Assembly (NCBI GenBank): GCA_030427685.1
Contig: JAUIBB010000003.1
Span: forward strand, 1-43,312
Direction of reading: 5' to 3'
From: Alphaproteobacteria bacterium
Lineage (GTDB): Bacteria; Pseudomonadota; Alphaproteobacteria; Rickettsiales; UBA3002
Length of the DNA: 43,312 nt
Position numbers and translations under genes: made by a program. The notes below the pieces were generated by a model. That model searched no databases. It saw only the letters and a list, made by a program, of their open reading frames with translations, and was not told the origin of the DNA. Below, one piece after another: positions 22,145-31,946 of the stretch. Every line of letters begins with the position of its first letter. Position 1 is the stretch's first letter.

Positions 22145-22197
22145 ATTCACGAATGCCTTGCCGAATCAAACCGGCGGCACCTTCCCACTGATACCGC

Positions 22198-22629
22198 TTA
22201 CTTCTTATGCGCTGCTTTGTTGCTGCCAGAAGTACCGGAATGCGTGCTGGATGACTTAGCAGGCGCAGCATCTGCATTTGGCACCGCGGGTGCTGCTGGC
22301 GTTTCTGCTGCGTCTTCTGTTTTCCCGATGGCTGGTACCACAGCTTCAGACCCAGCGTCCTGCGATTCAGCCTGTGCCAATGTATCCACAAGCGAATCAT
22401 GGCCATGCCGTGAAGCCAGAATCGAAAGCACCAGCGAGTTAATAATAAACAGCGCCGCCAGAATTGCCGTGGTGCGGGTCAACAGGTTAGCGGTCGAACG
22501 CCCGGACAGCAGATTGGATCCGCCACCGCCGCCAAGACCGAAGCCATCCGTTTCCGATCGCTGCAATAATACCATCCCAATCAGGGCTGCAGCGATGATG
22601 ACGTGTACTACCAATAAAACCTGTTCCAT
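22198..22629 (-). CDS. secG: Preprotein translocase subunit SecG
   Basis: MEQVLLVVHVIIAAALIGMVLLQRSETDGFGLGGGGGSNLLSGRSTANLLTRTTAILA. Confidence 0.93.
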   Translation of the reverse strand: MEQVLLVVHVIIAAALIGMVLLQRSETDGFGLGGGGGSNLLSGRSTANLLTRTTAILAALFIINSLVLSILASRHGHDSLVDTLAQAESQDAGSEAVVPAIGKTEDAAETPAAPAVPNADAAPAKSSSTHSGTSGSNKAAHKK

Positions 22630-22641
22630 TGTCTTCCTTTA

Positions 22642-23382
22642 CTAAGCGCCCAGAGCAGCGCGGATAATGCTGTGCATGCTTGCCACCTCAAGGCTGGCAC
22701 CGCCAATCAATGCGCCGGAGACCTCTGGTAAGCCCAGTATTTCCTTAGCGTTTTTAGCGTTCACCGAGCCTCCATACAGCACCGAAGTTTCACTGCCAAG
22801 CACTGATTTAATATGCTGGTGAACCGCTCCTATTTCTTCCAGCGTAGGCGTCAGGCCACTACCAATTGCCCAGATCGGCTCGTAGGCAATCAAGGCGCCC
22901 GCTGCCACGAAGGGGGCCAACAGGGTCAGTTGCTGGTCCAGTGTCGCCAGCGTTGTTTTTTGTTGGTAGCTGGCAAGGCTTTCTCCCACGCACAGCACCG
23001 GCACCATCTTCGTCGCAAGCGCTGCAGCCGCCTTCGCTGCAACGGCATCATCACTTTCGCCCATCGCACGCCGCTCGGAATGCCCAAGGATTACATAACG
23101 CGCGCCGCTGTCGGCCAGCATGGGAGCACTGATTTCGCCGGTAAAAGCACCGGCTGGCTCGGCATGACAGGTTTGTCCACCCAATTGCAGCCGTGTATTC
23201 TGTGGAAGCATATGTGACGCGACCGCCAAATACGGCGCTGGAGGGCAATAGACGACATTAAGCGAAAGTGGTGCCTGCCCCGCAAGCGCTGCAAGCGCAT
23301 AGGTGTAATCGCGCACCGATTGTGCATTTCCATTCATTTTCCAATTGGCAATCAGCCATGTTCTACCTGTTTTCATGGGCAA
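22642..23382 (-). CDS. tpiA: Triosephosphate isomerase
   Basis: WLIANWKMNGN, YVILGHSERRAMGESD, IAYEPIWAIGSG, VLYGGSVNAKNA. Confidence 0.97.
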   Translation of the reverse strand: MPMKTGRTWLIANWKMNGNAQSVRDYTYALAALAGQAPLSLNVVYCPPAPYLAVASHMLPQNTRLQLGGQTCHAEPAGAFTGEISAPMLADSGARYVILGHSERRAMGESDDAVAAKAAAALATKMVPVLCVGESLASYQQKTTLATLDQQLTLLAPFVAAGALIAYEPIWAIGSGLTPTLEEIGAVHQHIKSVLGSETSVLYGGSVNAKNAKEILGLPEVSGALIGGASLEVASMHSIIRAALGA

Positions 23383-23486
23383 AGCATTATCGTGCCCAGG
23401 CCACCCTCGTCAACCCTTTGACAAAAGGGGAAGCGTTCCGTACACCTTTGCCCATTCCACCTCTTCATACTCGCACGAGCCCCATT

Positions 23487-25106
23487 ATGATGAATTCCAT
23501 GCGCAACTTCTCCTCCGGCATCATCTCTAAAATACTGATGTTACTTCTAGTTGTTAGCTTTGCCATGTGGGGGGTCGGCGATATGATTCGCGGTGGCGGC
23601 GTCAATTATGCCGCCAAAGTCGGTGCTGAGCGTATCAGCATCGCAACTTTTCAGCGACAGCGCGCACAAGTGGCGCGCCAAATTCAGGCCCTGGGAATGG
23701 GCGATGTGGATGCATCTGCGCTGGATGCCAGCATCTTGCGTCAACTGGTACAGCAGGAACTGATTGTACTCGCCTTGCATGACCTGCATTTTTACGTGAA
23801 CGATGTGCTGCTTGGACAGGTACTGAAGCAAGAACCTGCCTTCCTGAATCCAGATGGAAGCTTTAGCGCGCAGCGTTTTCGCAGCATCCTGCAATCACAG
23901 CAACTCAGCGAGGCCGAAGCGTTGGAGCAACTAAAGGCAGAGCGTGCATCACGCTTCTTGGTTGCCAGCATGGATATGCGCGATGTCGTGCCACCACTGG
24001 CAGTGCGTAATCTGGCTGCTACCACTGCTCAGGAAATGCGGGATGCATGGGTTGTGACGATTGCTCCGGTTGCCGCGCCCCATACAATTGACTCCAACGC
24101 CTTACAGGCATTCTATGAGAGCAATAAGGCGATCCTTTATATGGCTCCTGAGACGCGTGTGCTGGATTATGTCACGGTAAAGCCAAAACAGATTGAAGCG
24201 CTGATCGACCAGAACATCACCGATGAAATGCTTGAAGCAGCTGCCGTTCAACAGCCTAAAGCCAGCAAAGCCGAGCTACGGACTCGCCTGCGCGGCGAAC
24301 AGCGCGAACGCACCCTGCATGACCTACAGGGTGTAATTGATGATGCCCTTGCTGCCGGCATGAAACTGGAAGAAGCGTTGAAGAAAGCAGGCATTTCTGC
24401 CCCGATGCACACTCTGAAGGCAACGGAAGCACTTGCTAAAACCAGCACGGATGATGTCATCCAAACCGTCGCAGAACAGGGGTTCATGCTGACAGAAGGG
24501 GAAACCTCTGGCCTGATGATTACCCCGAAAGGCGCCCCGGTTATCCTTTATGTTTCTGCGGTGCAGCCTGCGGCGGCACAGCCTTATGAAACAGTTAAAA
24601 ACGATGTCACTACCCGTGTCCGCGAACAACAGCGCCGTGAAGCTACCCGTGCACGCATGCAGGAGGTGCGCGAAGCTCTCGGCAAACTGGTCGCCGAGAA
24701 TAAGCAGGACCTGCGTGGCACCCAATGGCAGTCGGTGCTTAAACGCTTCCACCTGACTGCTAAACGGGTCAACCACCTCTCCCGCCCATCGGATGAAGCA
24801 AAGCCAACAGGCAAAGAGGTGATTCCGACTTCCTTGCGTCAGGCAATTTTTGAGCATGAGCCGGGCAACATCGCAGGCCCATTGACGCTCGAAAATGGCG
24901 GCCAGATGATTGCTATCGTCACCGAGATTCATCGCCCTTCAGCGGCACAACTGACACTAGATCAAAAACTCACTGACACACTTTCGGAGCAACTAAACCA
25001 AACGGTGCAAATGCGTGCCTTTGCGCGATTTGCACGACAGCATCCGGTCGTTATCAATCCGCAACTGCTCTCAGCAGATGGCGCACCTACTGAAGCAACT
25101 CCGTGA
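23487..25106 (+). CDS. PpiD-like membrane-anchored SurA_N domain protein
   Basis: MMNSMRNFSSGIISKILMLLLVVSFAMWGVGDMIRGG N-terminal anchor; periplasmic-chaperone-like body. The ORF track start at 23268 overlaps tpiA and is probably wrong. Confidence 0.85.
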   Translation: MMNSMRNFSSGIISKILMLLLVVSFAMWGVGDMIRGGGVNYAAKVGAERISIATFQRQRAQVARQIQALGMGDVDASALDASILRQLVQQELIVLALHDLHFYVNDVLLGQVLKQEPAFLNPDGSFSAQRFRSILQSQQLSEAEALEQLKAERASRFLVASMDMRDVVPPLAVRNLAATTAQEMRDAWVVTIAPVAAPHTIDSNALQAFYESNKAILYMAPETRVLDYVTVKPKQIEALIDQNITDEMLEAAAVQQPKASKAELRTRLRGEQRERTLHDLQGVIDDALAAGMKLEEALKKAGISAPMHTLKATEALAKTSTDDVIQTVAEQGFMLTEGETSGLMITPKGAPVILYVSAVQPAAAQPYETVKNDVTTRVREQQRREATRARMQEVREALGKLVAENKQDLRGTQWQSVLKRFHLTAKRVNHLSRPSDEAKPTGKEVIPTSLRQAIFEHEPGNIAGPLTLENGGQMIAIVTEIHRPSAAQLTLDQKLTDTLSEQLNQTVQMRAFARFARQHPVVINPQLLSADGAPTEATP

Positions 25107-26608
25107 CCGCCCTGCGCTTTAGTCCCTCCCGCGAGGAATTCTGCCGCACTCATGCCACAGGCAAGCCGCAGGTTGTGTTCGCCCGGAGAGTCTCGGATCT
25201 GGAAACACCTGTCTCTGCCATGCTTAAACTTCGGCAGCAGTTTCCCGCCCCCTCCTTTCTGCTGGAGTCTGTAGAGGGCGGCGAAACACGTGGCCGCTAT
25301 TCAATTATTGGCCTGATGCCAGACATGATGTGGCGCTGCTTTGGTAACCGCTCGGAAATTTCGACCAGCCCCCCCTTTACGCATGAGAGCTTTAGCCCAA
25401 GCTGGGACGATAGTATGAGCACCTTGCGCAGGCTGGTAGCCGAACACCGCATGGAGCTACCGGCTGATGTCCCTCCCATGGCCGCCGGACTGATCGGCTA
25501 TATGGGCTATGATATGGTGCGGCTGATGGAGCGCCTTCCCAGCAACAAACCAGATCCTATTGGCATCCCCGATGCCTGCTTTATCCGTCCACAATTGCAG
25601 CTGATTTTTGATGGTGTCGATGGCGTCGTCTACCTCGTCGCCGCGATCTGGGAAACGGCGGGTGATGCAAATGCCCTCTATGATGCAGCGGTCGCACGGA
25701 TTGAAACCATTGCTAATTGCCTGCAAGGCCCACTTGACCAACGCAATTACTACAAAGATATCCCAACTGAGGAGCGTGTCTTTACGCCGAACATGAGCGA
25801 AGAAGCGCATGCAGGCATGGTTGCGCGCGCTAAAGAATATATCGCCGCTGGCGATGTTTTCCAGGTTGTATTGGGACAGCGGTTTGAAAGCCCGTTTGCA
25901 CTTCCACCTTTTGCACTCTACCGGGCGCTGCGCCACCTTAACCCTTCGCCATTCCTGTTTCATCTCGACTTTGGCGGGTATGCGCTGGTGGGTTCCTCTC
26001 CGGAAATCCTTGTGCGACTGCGCGACAATACGGTTACTATCCGCCCCATCGCCGGGACCCGCCCTCGCGGAAAGAACGCAGCGGAAGACAAAGCGCTCGC
26101 CGCAGAGCTGCTGGCTGACCCTAAAGAATGCGCCGAGCATTTGATGCTGCTTGACCTTGGCCGCAACGATGTTGGCCGCGTTGCTGCCGCTGCACAGGTA
26201 CGCGTAACAGAGCATATGAAAATCGAGCATTACTCGCATGTCATGCATATCGTCAGCAATGTTGAGGGAACCCTCGCCCCGGAGCATGATGCGGTGGATG
26301 CCCTGATCGCAGGCTTTCCGGCTGGCACGGTTTCTGGCGCCCCCAAGATCCGCGCACTTGAAATTATTGACGCGCTGGAGCCAGTAAAGCGTAGCTATTA
26401 TGGAGGCTGCGTTGGCTATTTTGCAGCTGATGGCACCATGGATAGCTGCATCACCCTGCGCACAGCATTGGTGAAAGATGGCAAGGTCATCGTACAAGCC
26501 GGCGGTGGCATTGTCGCGGATTCAGACCCAAAAGCCGAATATCGGGAGTCCCTCAACAAAGCGAAAGCTGTGATGCGAGCTGCTGAAGAAGCAGGAAAAT
26601 TTGCCTAA
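25103..26608 (+). CDS. trpE: Anthranilate synthase component I
   Basis: GTG start overlapping the previous stop by 4 bp; PIAGTRPRGKNAAEDKALAAELLADPKECAEHLMLLDLGRNDVGRVA, AGTVSGAPKIRALEII. Confidence 0.97.
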   Translation: MTALRFSPSREEFCRTHATGKPQVVFARRVSDLETPVSAMLKLRQQFPAPSFLLESVEGGETRGRYSIIGLMPDMMWRCFGNRSEISTSPPFTHESFSPSWDDSMSTLRRLVAEHRMELPADVPPMAAGLIGYMGYDMVRLMERLPSNKPDPIGIPDACFIRPQLQLIFDGVDGVVYLVAAIWETAGDANALYDAAVARIETIANCLQGPLDQRNYYKDIPTEERVFTPNMSEEAHAGMVARAKEYIAAGDVFQVVLGQRFESPFALPPFALYRALRHLNPSPFLFHLDFGGYALVGSSPEILVRLRDNTVTIRPIAGTRPRGKNAAEDKALAAELLADPKECAEHLMLLDLGRNDVGRVAAAAQVRVTEHMKIEHYSHVMHIVSNVEGTLAPEHDAVDALIAGFPAGTVSGAPKIRALEIIDALEPVKRSYYGGCVGYFAADGTMDSCITLRTALVKDGKVIVQAGGGIVADSDPKAEYRESLNKAKAVMRAAEEAGKFA

Positions 26609-26688
26609 CCTGCTTTTTTTGCCGCAATGCATGCACGAATTGCTGCGTCGCAACGCCGAATAGCTTAGAGTTCTCGCTGCTTTTTTGG

Positions 26689-26694
26689 TATAAT
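26689..26694 (+). promoter_or_regulatory. Candidate -10 box (TATAAT) placing the start of transcription at or next to the ATG
   Basis: Exact TATAAT five bases before the ATG at 26700; no strong -35 box. Confidence 0.4.
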
Positions 26695-26699
26695 TATCC

Positions 26700-27365
26700 A
26701 TGAAAGCCATGGCGCAACATTCGCAGTTTACACGTCCCATCTGTCACGTTGTTTTTCTCTGCATGACAACGATGCTGCTCAGCGCCTGCGGTAGCAGCTC
26801 CGATAAAATCACCTTCAGCTCTGAAAAAAGCGTGCACGATGCTGTCGATGCCGCCACCGGGCCACTGGATGACCTTAACGTCAAACAGATTGAAATTCCT
26901 CCGCTGCTTCAAAAGGTCGCGGAAGATCCTTATCGCTCCAAAAAACCAATCAAGTGCGAAGAGATTCGTAAAGAGCTGGCCGAACTTGAAGTGCTGCTTG
27001 GCCCCGACATTAAAGCCAAGGGCGTGAAGTATGCCTCGAATGAAAGCATTCTCTCAGATGTCCAGAATGTTGAAATACCCGACACCACCTCGATTGCCAA
27101 TAGCGGCATCGACCTTGCCCGTGGGCTGGTGATGGGTGCCATCCGCAGCCAGACCAACATCCTTCCTTTCCGCAGCATCATTCGCCGTATTACCGGCGCG
27201 AACCGGCACCAGCGCGAAGTAGAGGAAGCCTATTTCGCCGGCAAGCTCCGCCGCGCTTACCTCAAAGGCCTTGCCGAAAGCAGCTTTGGCAAGAAATGCC
27301 TCAGTAAACCGCTGGAGCTTCCCAAAAACGAAGAAGACTCCTCCTGGTTTGATTCCATCTTCTAA
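26700..27365 (+). CDS. Hypothetical lipoprotein, 221 aa
   Basis: Signal sequence with lipobox CMTTMLLSAC|GSSSDK; lies between trpE and trpG. Confidence 0.8.
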   Translation: MKAMAQHSQFTRPICHVVFLCMTTMLLSACGSSSDKITFSSEKSVHDAVDAATGPLDDLNVKQIEIPPLLQKVAEDPYRSKKPIKCEEIRKELAELEVLLGPDIKAKGVKYASNESILSDVQNVEIPDTTSIANSGIDLARGLVMGAIRSQTNILPFRSIIRRITGANRHQREVEEAYFAGKLRRAYLKGLAESSFGKKCLSKPLELPKNEEDSSWFDSIF

Positions 27366-27417
27366 AAAAAGTGGATTGCAGCTTCCGCTGCCAGCGTGAT
27401 GCTGATAAAGCATCCGC

Positions 27418-27990
27418 ATGAAATCCATCCTACTCATCGATAACTACGATAGCTTCACCTATAATCTGGTGCATTACCTTCAGGCACTTGGAGCCGAGGT
27501 TGAAGTGGTTCGTAACAATGCGCTGGATGTGCAGGCCGCCTTTGACCGAAAACCAAACGGCATCGTAATTTCCCCCGGCCCTGCTACACCAGATACCGCC
27601 GGCATCTGCCTTGAGCTGATTGCCCGAAATCAGGGAAAAATTCCGTTGCTTGGTGTATGCCTTGGCCATCAGTCGATTGGCCAGAGCTATGGCGGCAATG
27701 TGATTCGTGCGCCGCAAGTGATGCACGGAAAAACCAGCCAGATCCAACATACCGGAGAAGGAATTTTTGCTAACCTGCCATCACCTTTTACCGCCACACG
27801 TTACCACTCCCTGATTGTTGATCGCGCGACACTGCCGGACTGTCTTGACATCACAGCCGAAACGGAGGATGGCACTATCATGGGACTTGCCCACAAGACC
27901 CAGCCAGTATTCGGCGTACAGTTTCATCCGGAGAGCATTGCCTCCGAGCACGGGCATGACCTGCTGCGTAATTTTTTGATGGTTTTATGA
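27418..27990 (+). CDS. trpG: Anthranilate synthase component II (glutamine amidotransferase)
   Basis: [52 protein letters not shown]. Confidence 0.97.
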   Translation: MKSILLIDNYDSFTYNLVHYLQALGAEVEVVRNNALDVQAAFDRKPNGIVISPGPATPDTAGICLELIARNQGKIPLLGVCLGHQSIGQSYGGNVIRAPQVMHGKTSQIQHTGEGIFANLPSPFTATRYHSLIVDRATLPDCLDITAETEDGTIMGLAHKTQPVFGVQFHPESIASEHGHDLLRNFLMVL

Positions 27991-28961
27991 GCGCACGTTC
28001 GGACATGGAGCACTTTATCGGCCGCCTGCTGGATGGCGGCATCAGCGATGCCGATGCCGTTAGCTACCTGAGCGAGCAGGATATGGGGTTACTAACCCCC
28101 CATGTGCTGGCAGGTGCCGTCGATGCCGTAATGGCGCGGGTGATGCCTTTCCCAGAATTTCCCGAAGCCATTGATTGCTGCGGCACCGGTGGCGATGGGC
28201 GCATGACCTATAACATCTCTACCGCCGCGGCGATTGTGGTGGCGGCGCGAGGCGTGCAGGTTGCCAAACATGGCAACCGCGCGGTGAGCTCCCCCTCTGG
28301 TTCCGCCGATGTGTTGGAAGCGTTAGGTGTCAACACCAAGGTCAGCCGCGAGCATGCCGCCCATATGCTTGAAAAAATCGGCCTTAGCTTTCTGTATGCG
28401 CCTAATTTTCACCTTGGCTTTGCTCGGCTGGCACCTATTCGCAAGGCCATCGGCAAACGCACCATCTTAAACCTGATTGGCCCACTCTGTAACCCTGCAC
28501 GCGTCAAACGGCAATTGATTGGCGTTTTCGCACCGGAGTATTGCGCCTTGGTGGCGGAGACCATGCAAATGCTTGGCCATAAAAATGTGATGGTCGTACA
28601 TGGCGACGATGGCACGGATGAGCTTTCGATTACTGGCAACAGCCACGTGGCACAGCTGGCTGATGGAGCCATCAGCTATGCGTCTATCCGCCCACAGGAC
28701 GCGGGGCTGACACTCCATGAAGGCCGTACCCTTATCGGTGGAAATGCCATGCAAAATGCGCAGGCCATGCGCGATGTGTTGAGCGGCATGGATAGCCCCT
28801 ATCTGGATGCGGTGTTGCTAAATGCATCTGCGGCGCTGATGGTGGCAGAACGCGCGCCCACCCTTTATGAAGGTGTCACACTGGCGCGTAGCTGCATTGC
28901 GCGCGGCGATGCCCGGCGCAAACTGGATGAGCTGGTACGAATGAGCCACGAAGATGAGTGA
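27987..28961 (+). CDS. trpD: Anthranilate phosphoribosyltransferase
   Basis: [62 protein letters not shown]. Confidence 0.97.
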   Translation: MSARSDMEHFIGRLLDGGISDADAVSYLSEQDMGLLTPHVLAGAVDAVMARVMPFPEFPEAIDCCGTGGDGRMTYNISTAAAIVVAARGVQVAKHGNRAVSSPSGSADVLEALGVNTKVSREHAAHMLEKIGLSFLYAPNFHLGFARLAPIRKAIGKRTILNLIGPLCNPARVKRQLIGVFAPEYCALVAETMQMLGHKNVMVVHGDDGTDELSITGNSHVAQLADGAISYASIRPQDAGLTLHEGRTLIGGNAMQNAQAMRDVLSGMDSPYLDAVLLNASAALMVAERAPTLYEGVTLARSCIARGDARRKLDELVRMSHEDE

Positions 28962-29748
28962 TCGGCTCACAGAAATCTGCGCAGCGAAGCTGTCGCATAT
29001 CACATCGCAAAAAAACCTGGTTTCCGAAGCAGCCCTGTATGAACAGGCATTGCAAGCCACCCCACCGCGTGGCTTTCACAGCGCCCTGAAAAAGCGCATT
29101 GCCACTGGCGATGTTGGCTTAATTGCCGAAATCAAAAAAGCCTCCCCCAGCCGTGGGCTGATTCGCGAGGAATTTTCTCCTAAGGCCATTGCAGGCAGCT
29201 ATGCAAATGCAGGCGCGACCTGCCTTTCAGTGCTAACCGATGCCCCTTATTTTCAAGGCAGCTGTGACGACCTGATCGCTGCACGGGCTGCCGTTTCCCT
29301 CCCTGTATTGCGTAAAGACTTCATGCTCGATCCTTACCAGATCCTTGAATCCCGGAGCATCGGAGCGGATGCTGTGCTGCTGATTATGGCCGCACTCTCG
29401 GATGCACAAGCCAAAGAGCTGGACGCACTTGCCCATGCGCTGGGCATGGATGTGCTGGTTGAAGTGCATGACGCCGCCGAACTGGAGCGCGCACTTACGC
29501 AGCTGACATCGCGGCTTATTGGCGTTAACAACCGTAACCTCAAAACGCTGGCAATTGACCTTGCTACCAGCGAGACACTGGCAACGCAGATTCCCGAAGG
29601 CTACACGGCTGTCTGCGAAAGCGGCATCAGCACCCCCGAAGATATTGCACGGATGCGCCAGGCGAATATGCACTGTTTCCTGGTAGGCGAAGCGCTCATG
29701 CGTGAAGAGGATATACAAGCCGCCACCGAGCGCCTTCTGGCGCATTAG
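28954..29748 (+). CDS. trpC: Indole-3-glycerol phosphate synthase
   Basis: LIAEIKKASPSRGLIREEFSPKAIAGSYANAGATCLSVLTDAPYFQG, LIGVNNRNLKTL, CESGISTPEDI. Confidence 0.97.
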   Translation: MSDRLTEICAAKLSHITSQKNLVSEAALYEQALQATPPRGFHSALKKRIATGDVGLIAEIKKASPSRGLIREEFSPKAIAGSYANAGATCLSVLTDAPYFQGSCDDLIAARAAVSLPVLRKDFMLDPYQILESRSIGADAVLLIMAALSDAQAKELDALAHALGMDVLVEVHDAAELERALTQLTSRLIGVNNRNLKTLAIDLATSETLATQIPEGYTAVCESGISTPEDIARMRQANMHCFLVGEALMREEDIQAATERLLAH

Positions 29749-29751
29749 CGC

Positions 29752-31821
29752 TTACTCTATCTCAACCCCATGCATCACCGAAGCACGCCATGGTCGCTTG
29801 CCCTGCCAATCGCTGCTGGCCTCATAGCGCATCGTGTCTTTATCAAACCAGAACGCAACGACATTGCTTCCTCTTAATGCCCGCGCATCCATGACCGCTG
29901 CCTGCGACTCCGGGCAGCGCATACGCCAATAGCTGGTTAAAATCAAACTGGCATGCGTGCAGTCTTCGGCCAATGCAGAAGGATCGATTGGAAATGCGAT
30001 AACCTTACCATTGATCTGCGCTACGCAGCCCTGACGGTCACAGCGCCATGCCGGCTTATCGGCCTCGGGCAACATATCGTAGCCCAGCCCGTTTGCCCAT
30101 AATTCTGGAATCATGGAGCTGGCGCGCCCTCGGGCCAGAGCATACCCCTCGCTTGTGCGGATAACGATTTGCTTGAGCTGCTCGCCCACCAGCATATCCG
30201 GCAATTGATTGCTGCCAATGGTCGCGACACTTAAAACAATCGCTACCAGCCCCGCTAAACGCACACGTGTTTGCCATAGACAAAGCCAGGCCAAACCAAG
30301 TGCAAATAGCGCAATTCCATAGGAAGGGAGCGATGGAACAAACATTTGCGCATGCGGCAATCCCGCCACCCAATGGCTAATAGCAAGCAAGACCTGAATA
30401 CCCCAGTCCATGCATGCCAAAGCAAGATGCTCCAACCCAAAGGGAAGCAAAATAAAATAGAGGGCAACCGTCGGCATCAAAAACAAGCTCACCACCGGCG
30501 TTGCCAGCATGTTGGCCAAAACACCGTACAGTGAAAAATTGTTAAACTGCGCAATCACTAACGGAGCAGTGGCGGCCTCTGCTACCACACTGATGCAAAG
30601 CATCGTCGTTAGCAGCCGCATTGCCTTACGAATACGCCCCGGCTCGGGCGAAGCACGCGGCCTTAGCAAGGTCGTCTCGATCAGCGTAATAATGGCCAGC
30701 GTTGCGGCGAAAGAAAGCTGGAAGCCCGGCTCAATTAGCACGGATGGGTCGTAGGCAAGCATCAGCAATGCCGTGATGGCCAGTGAGCGCATAGAATTCA
30801 CCCGCCGCTGCAAAATGACCGCCAGCAATACCAGAAAAATCATGACATAGGCGCGCACCGCAGAAATCGGCAGGCCAGTGACGAATAAATACCCTGTCAC
30901 CAACAGCAAGGTCAGTGCCGCTGCGATACTTTTTACCTCTGGCCGCTGCGAAAAACGCCGCGGCAGTGCCAGCACCAACAGGCGAAGCGCGATAAAAATC
31001 ACCCCGGCAATCACCACCATGTGCTCACCCGAAATGGCAATGATGTGATACAGATTGCTGGCGCGCAGTGCTTTAAAGTCTTCTTCGCTGATGGCGCGCG
31101 CATCGCCGGTAATCAGCCCGGCAGCAATCCCTCCACTGCCCTTTCCGGCGCCAAGGGTGGTAATGATATCCTCGGTAATGCGCACCCGCCAATCGCTGAA
31201 GTCACTAACCAGCCCCGGTTTAGCCCCCTGTGCAATTACTTCCCACGGGGGCAGCCCATAGCCAATCGCCCCAATATCGCGAAAGTAGAAATAGCGTGCA
31301 AAATCAAATCCGTGCGGCAATGCTGGCCCCATCGGCGGACGCAGCCCGGCACGTATGCGAATGCCATCGCCAATATGTGGTAGCGCTGGGCTTGTGCCTT
31401 TTTTTAACCGAATGCTGAGGCGTATCTGGTTGGGCGTACGCTCGGGCTGCAAGTCTTCGATCGTCAGGTGGTCGAGGGTAAAGCGATAGCCGTGTTCGGT
31501 ACGCACGATATCCTTCACAATACCAATCACAGAACGCACGCTGAGCGGCTCATGCAGGATACGCTGCGGCGTCATATGAGTAAAAACACCCGCCCAAAGC
31601 AAGCCGCTCAGCGCCACCATCAGGCCAATACAAACAGGCCGTGCTTTTTGCCAAAGCAGGATTGTTGGTACCAACGCCGCCAGCCACAGCGTCGTCAGCA
31701 GGTAGACCGATGGCTCTGCAGATAGGCTGAGATAAAGACCAATCCCTGCTCCAAAGCAGATAGGAAGCCAAAGGAAATGACGCTCAGCCTCGGCACGCCA
31801 CCAGTTTTGCACTCGGTTCAT
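29752..31821 (-). CDS. comEC: ComEC/Rec2-family competence membrane protein
   Basis: HIIAISGEHMVVIAGVIF, GLPISAVRAYVMIFLVLLAVILQRRVNSMRSLAITALLMLAYDPSVLIEPGFQLSFAATLAII. Confidence 0.92.
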   Translation of the reverse strand: MNRVQNWWRAEAERHFLWLPICFGAGIGLYLSLSAEPSVYLLTTLWLAALVPTILLWQKARPVCIGLMVALSGLLWAGVFTHMTPQRILHEPLSVRSVIGIVKDIVRTEHGYRFTLDHLTIEDLQPERTPNQIRLSIRLKKGTSPALPHIGDGIRIRAGLRPPMGPALPHGFDFARYFYFRDIGAIGYGLPPWEVIAQGAKPGLVSDFSDWRVRITEDIITTLGAGKGSGGIAAGLITGDARAISEEDFKALRASNLYHIIAISGEHMVVIAGVIFIALRLLVLALPRRFSQRPEVKSIAAALTLLLVTGYLFVTGLPISAVRAYVMIFLVLLAVILQRRVNSMRSLAITALLMLAYDPSVLIEPGFQLSFAATLAIITLIETTLLRPRASPEPGRIRKAMRLLTTMLCISVVAEAATAPLVIAQFNNFSLYGVLANMLATPVVSLFLMPTVALYFILLPFGLEHLALACMDWGIQVLLAISHWVAGLPHAQMFVPSLPSYGIALFALGLAWLCLWQTRVRLAGLVAIVLSVATIGSNQLPDMLVGEQLKQIVIRTSEGYALARGRASSMIPELWANGLGYDMLPEADKPAWRCDRQGCVAQINGKVIAFPIDPSALAEDCTHASLILTSYWRMRCPESQAAVMDARALRGSNVVAFWFDKDTMRYEASSDWQGKRPWRASVMHGVEIE

Positions 31822-31946
31822 CGGATTACTCCGTCATTGCTTCCCTTGCTATTGCCATGCTGTGCCATTCCTCGCAACGACGAAGCGCTGGATTACTGAA
31901 AACTGCCTGCTATAAAAGCGCCCAACGCAGTAAAGATAGGAACCGC

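Noticed and set aside
23268-23486. N-terminal extension of the PpiD-like ORF
   Set aside because: Overlaps the tpiA 5' end on the opposite strand; the MMNSMRNFSSGIISKILML start at 23487 gives the expected membrane anchor.
25457-26497. 346-aa minus-strand ORF antisense to trpE
   Set aside because: Long only because of codon bias on the opposite strand of trpE; no recognisable domain.
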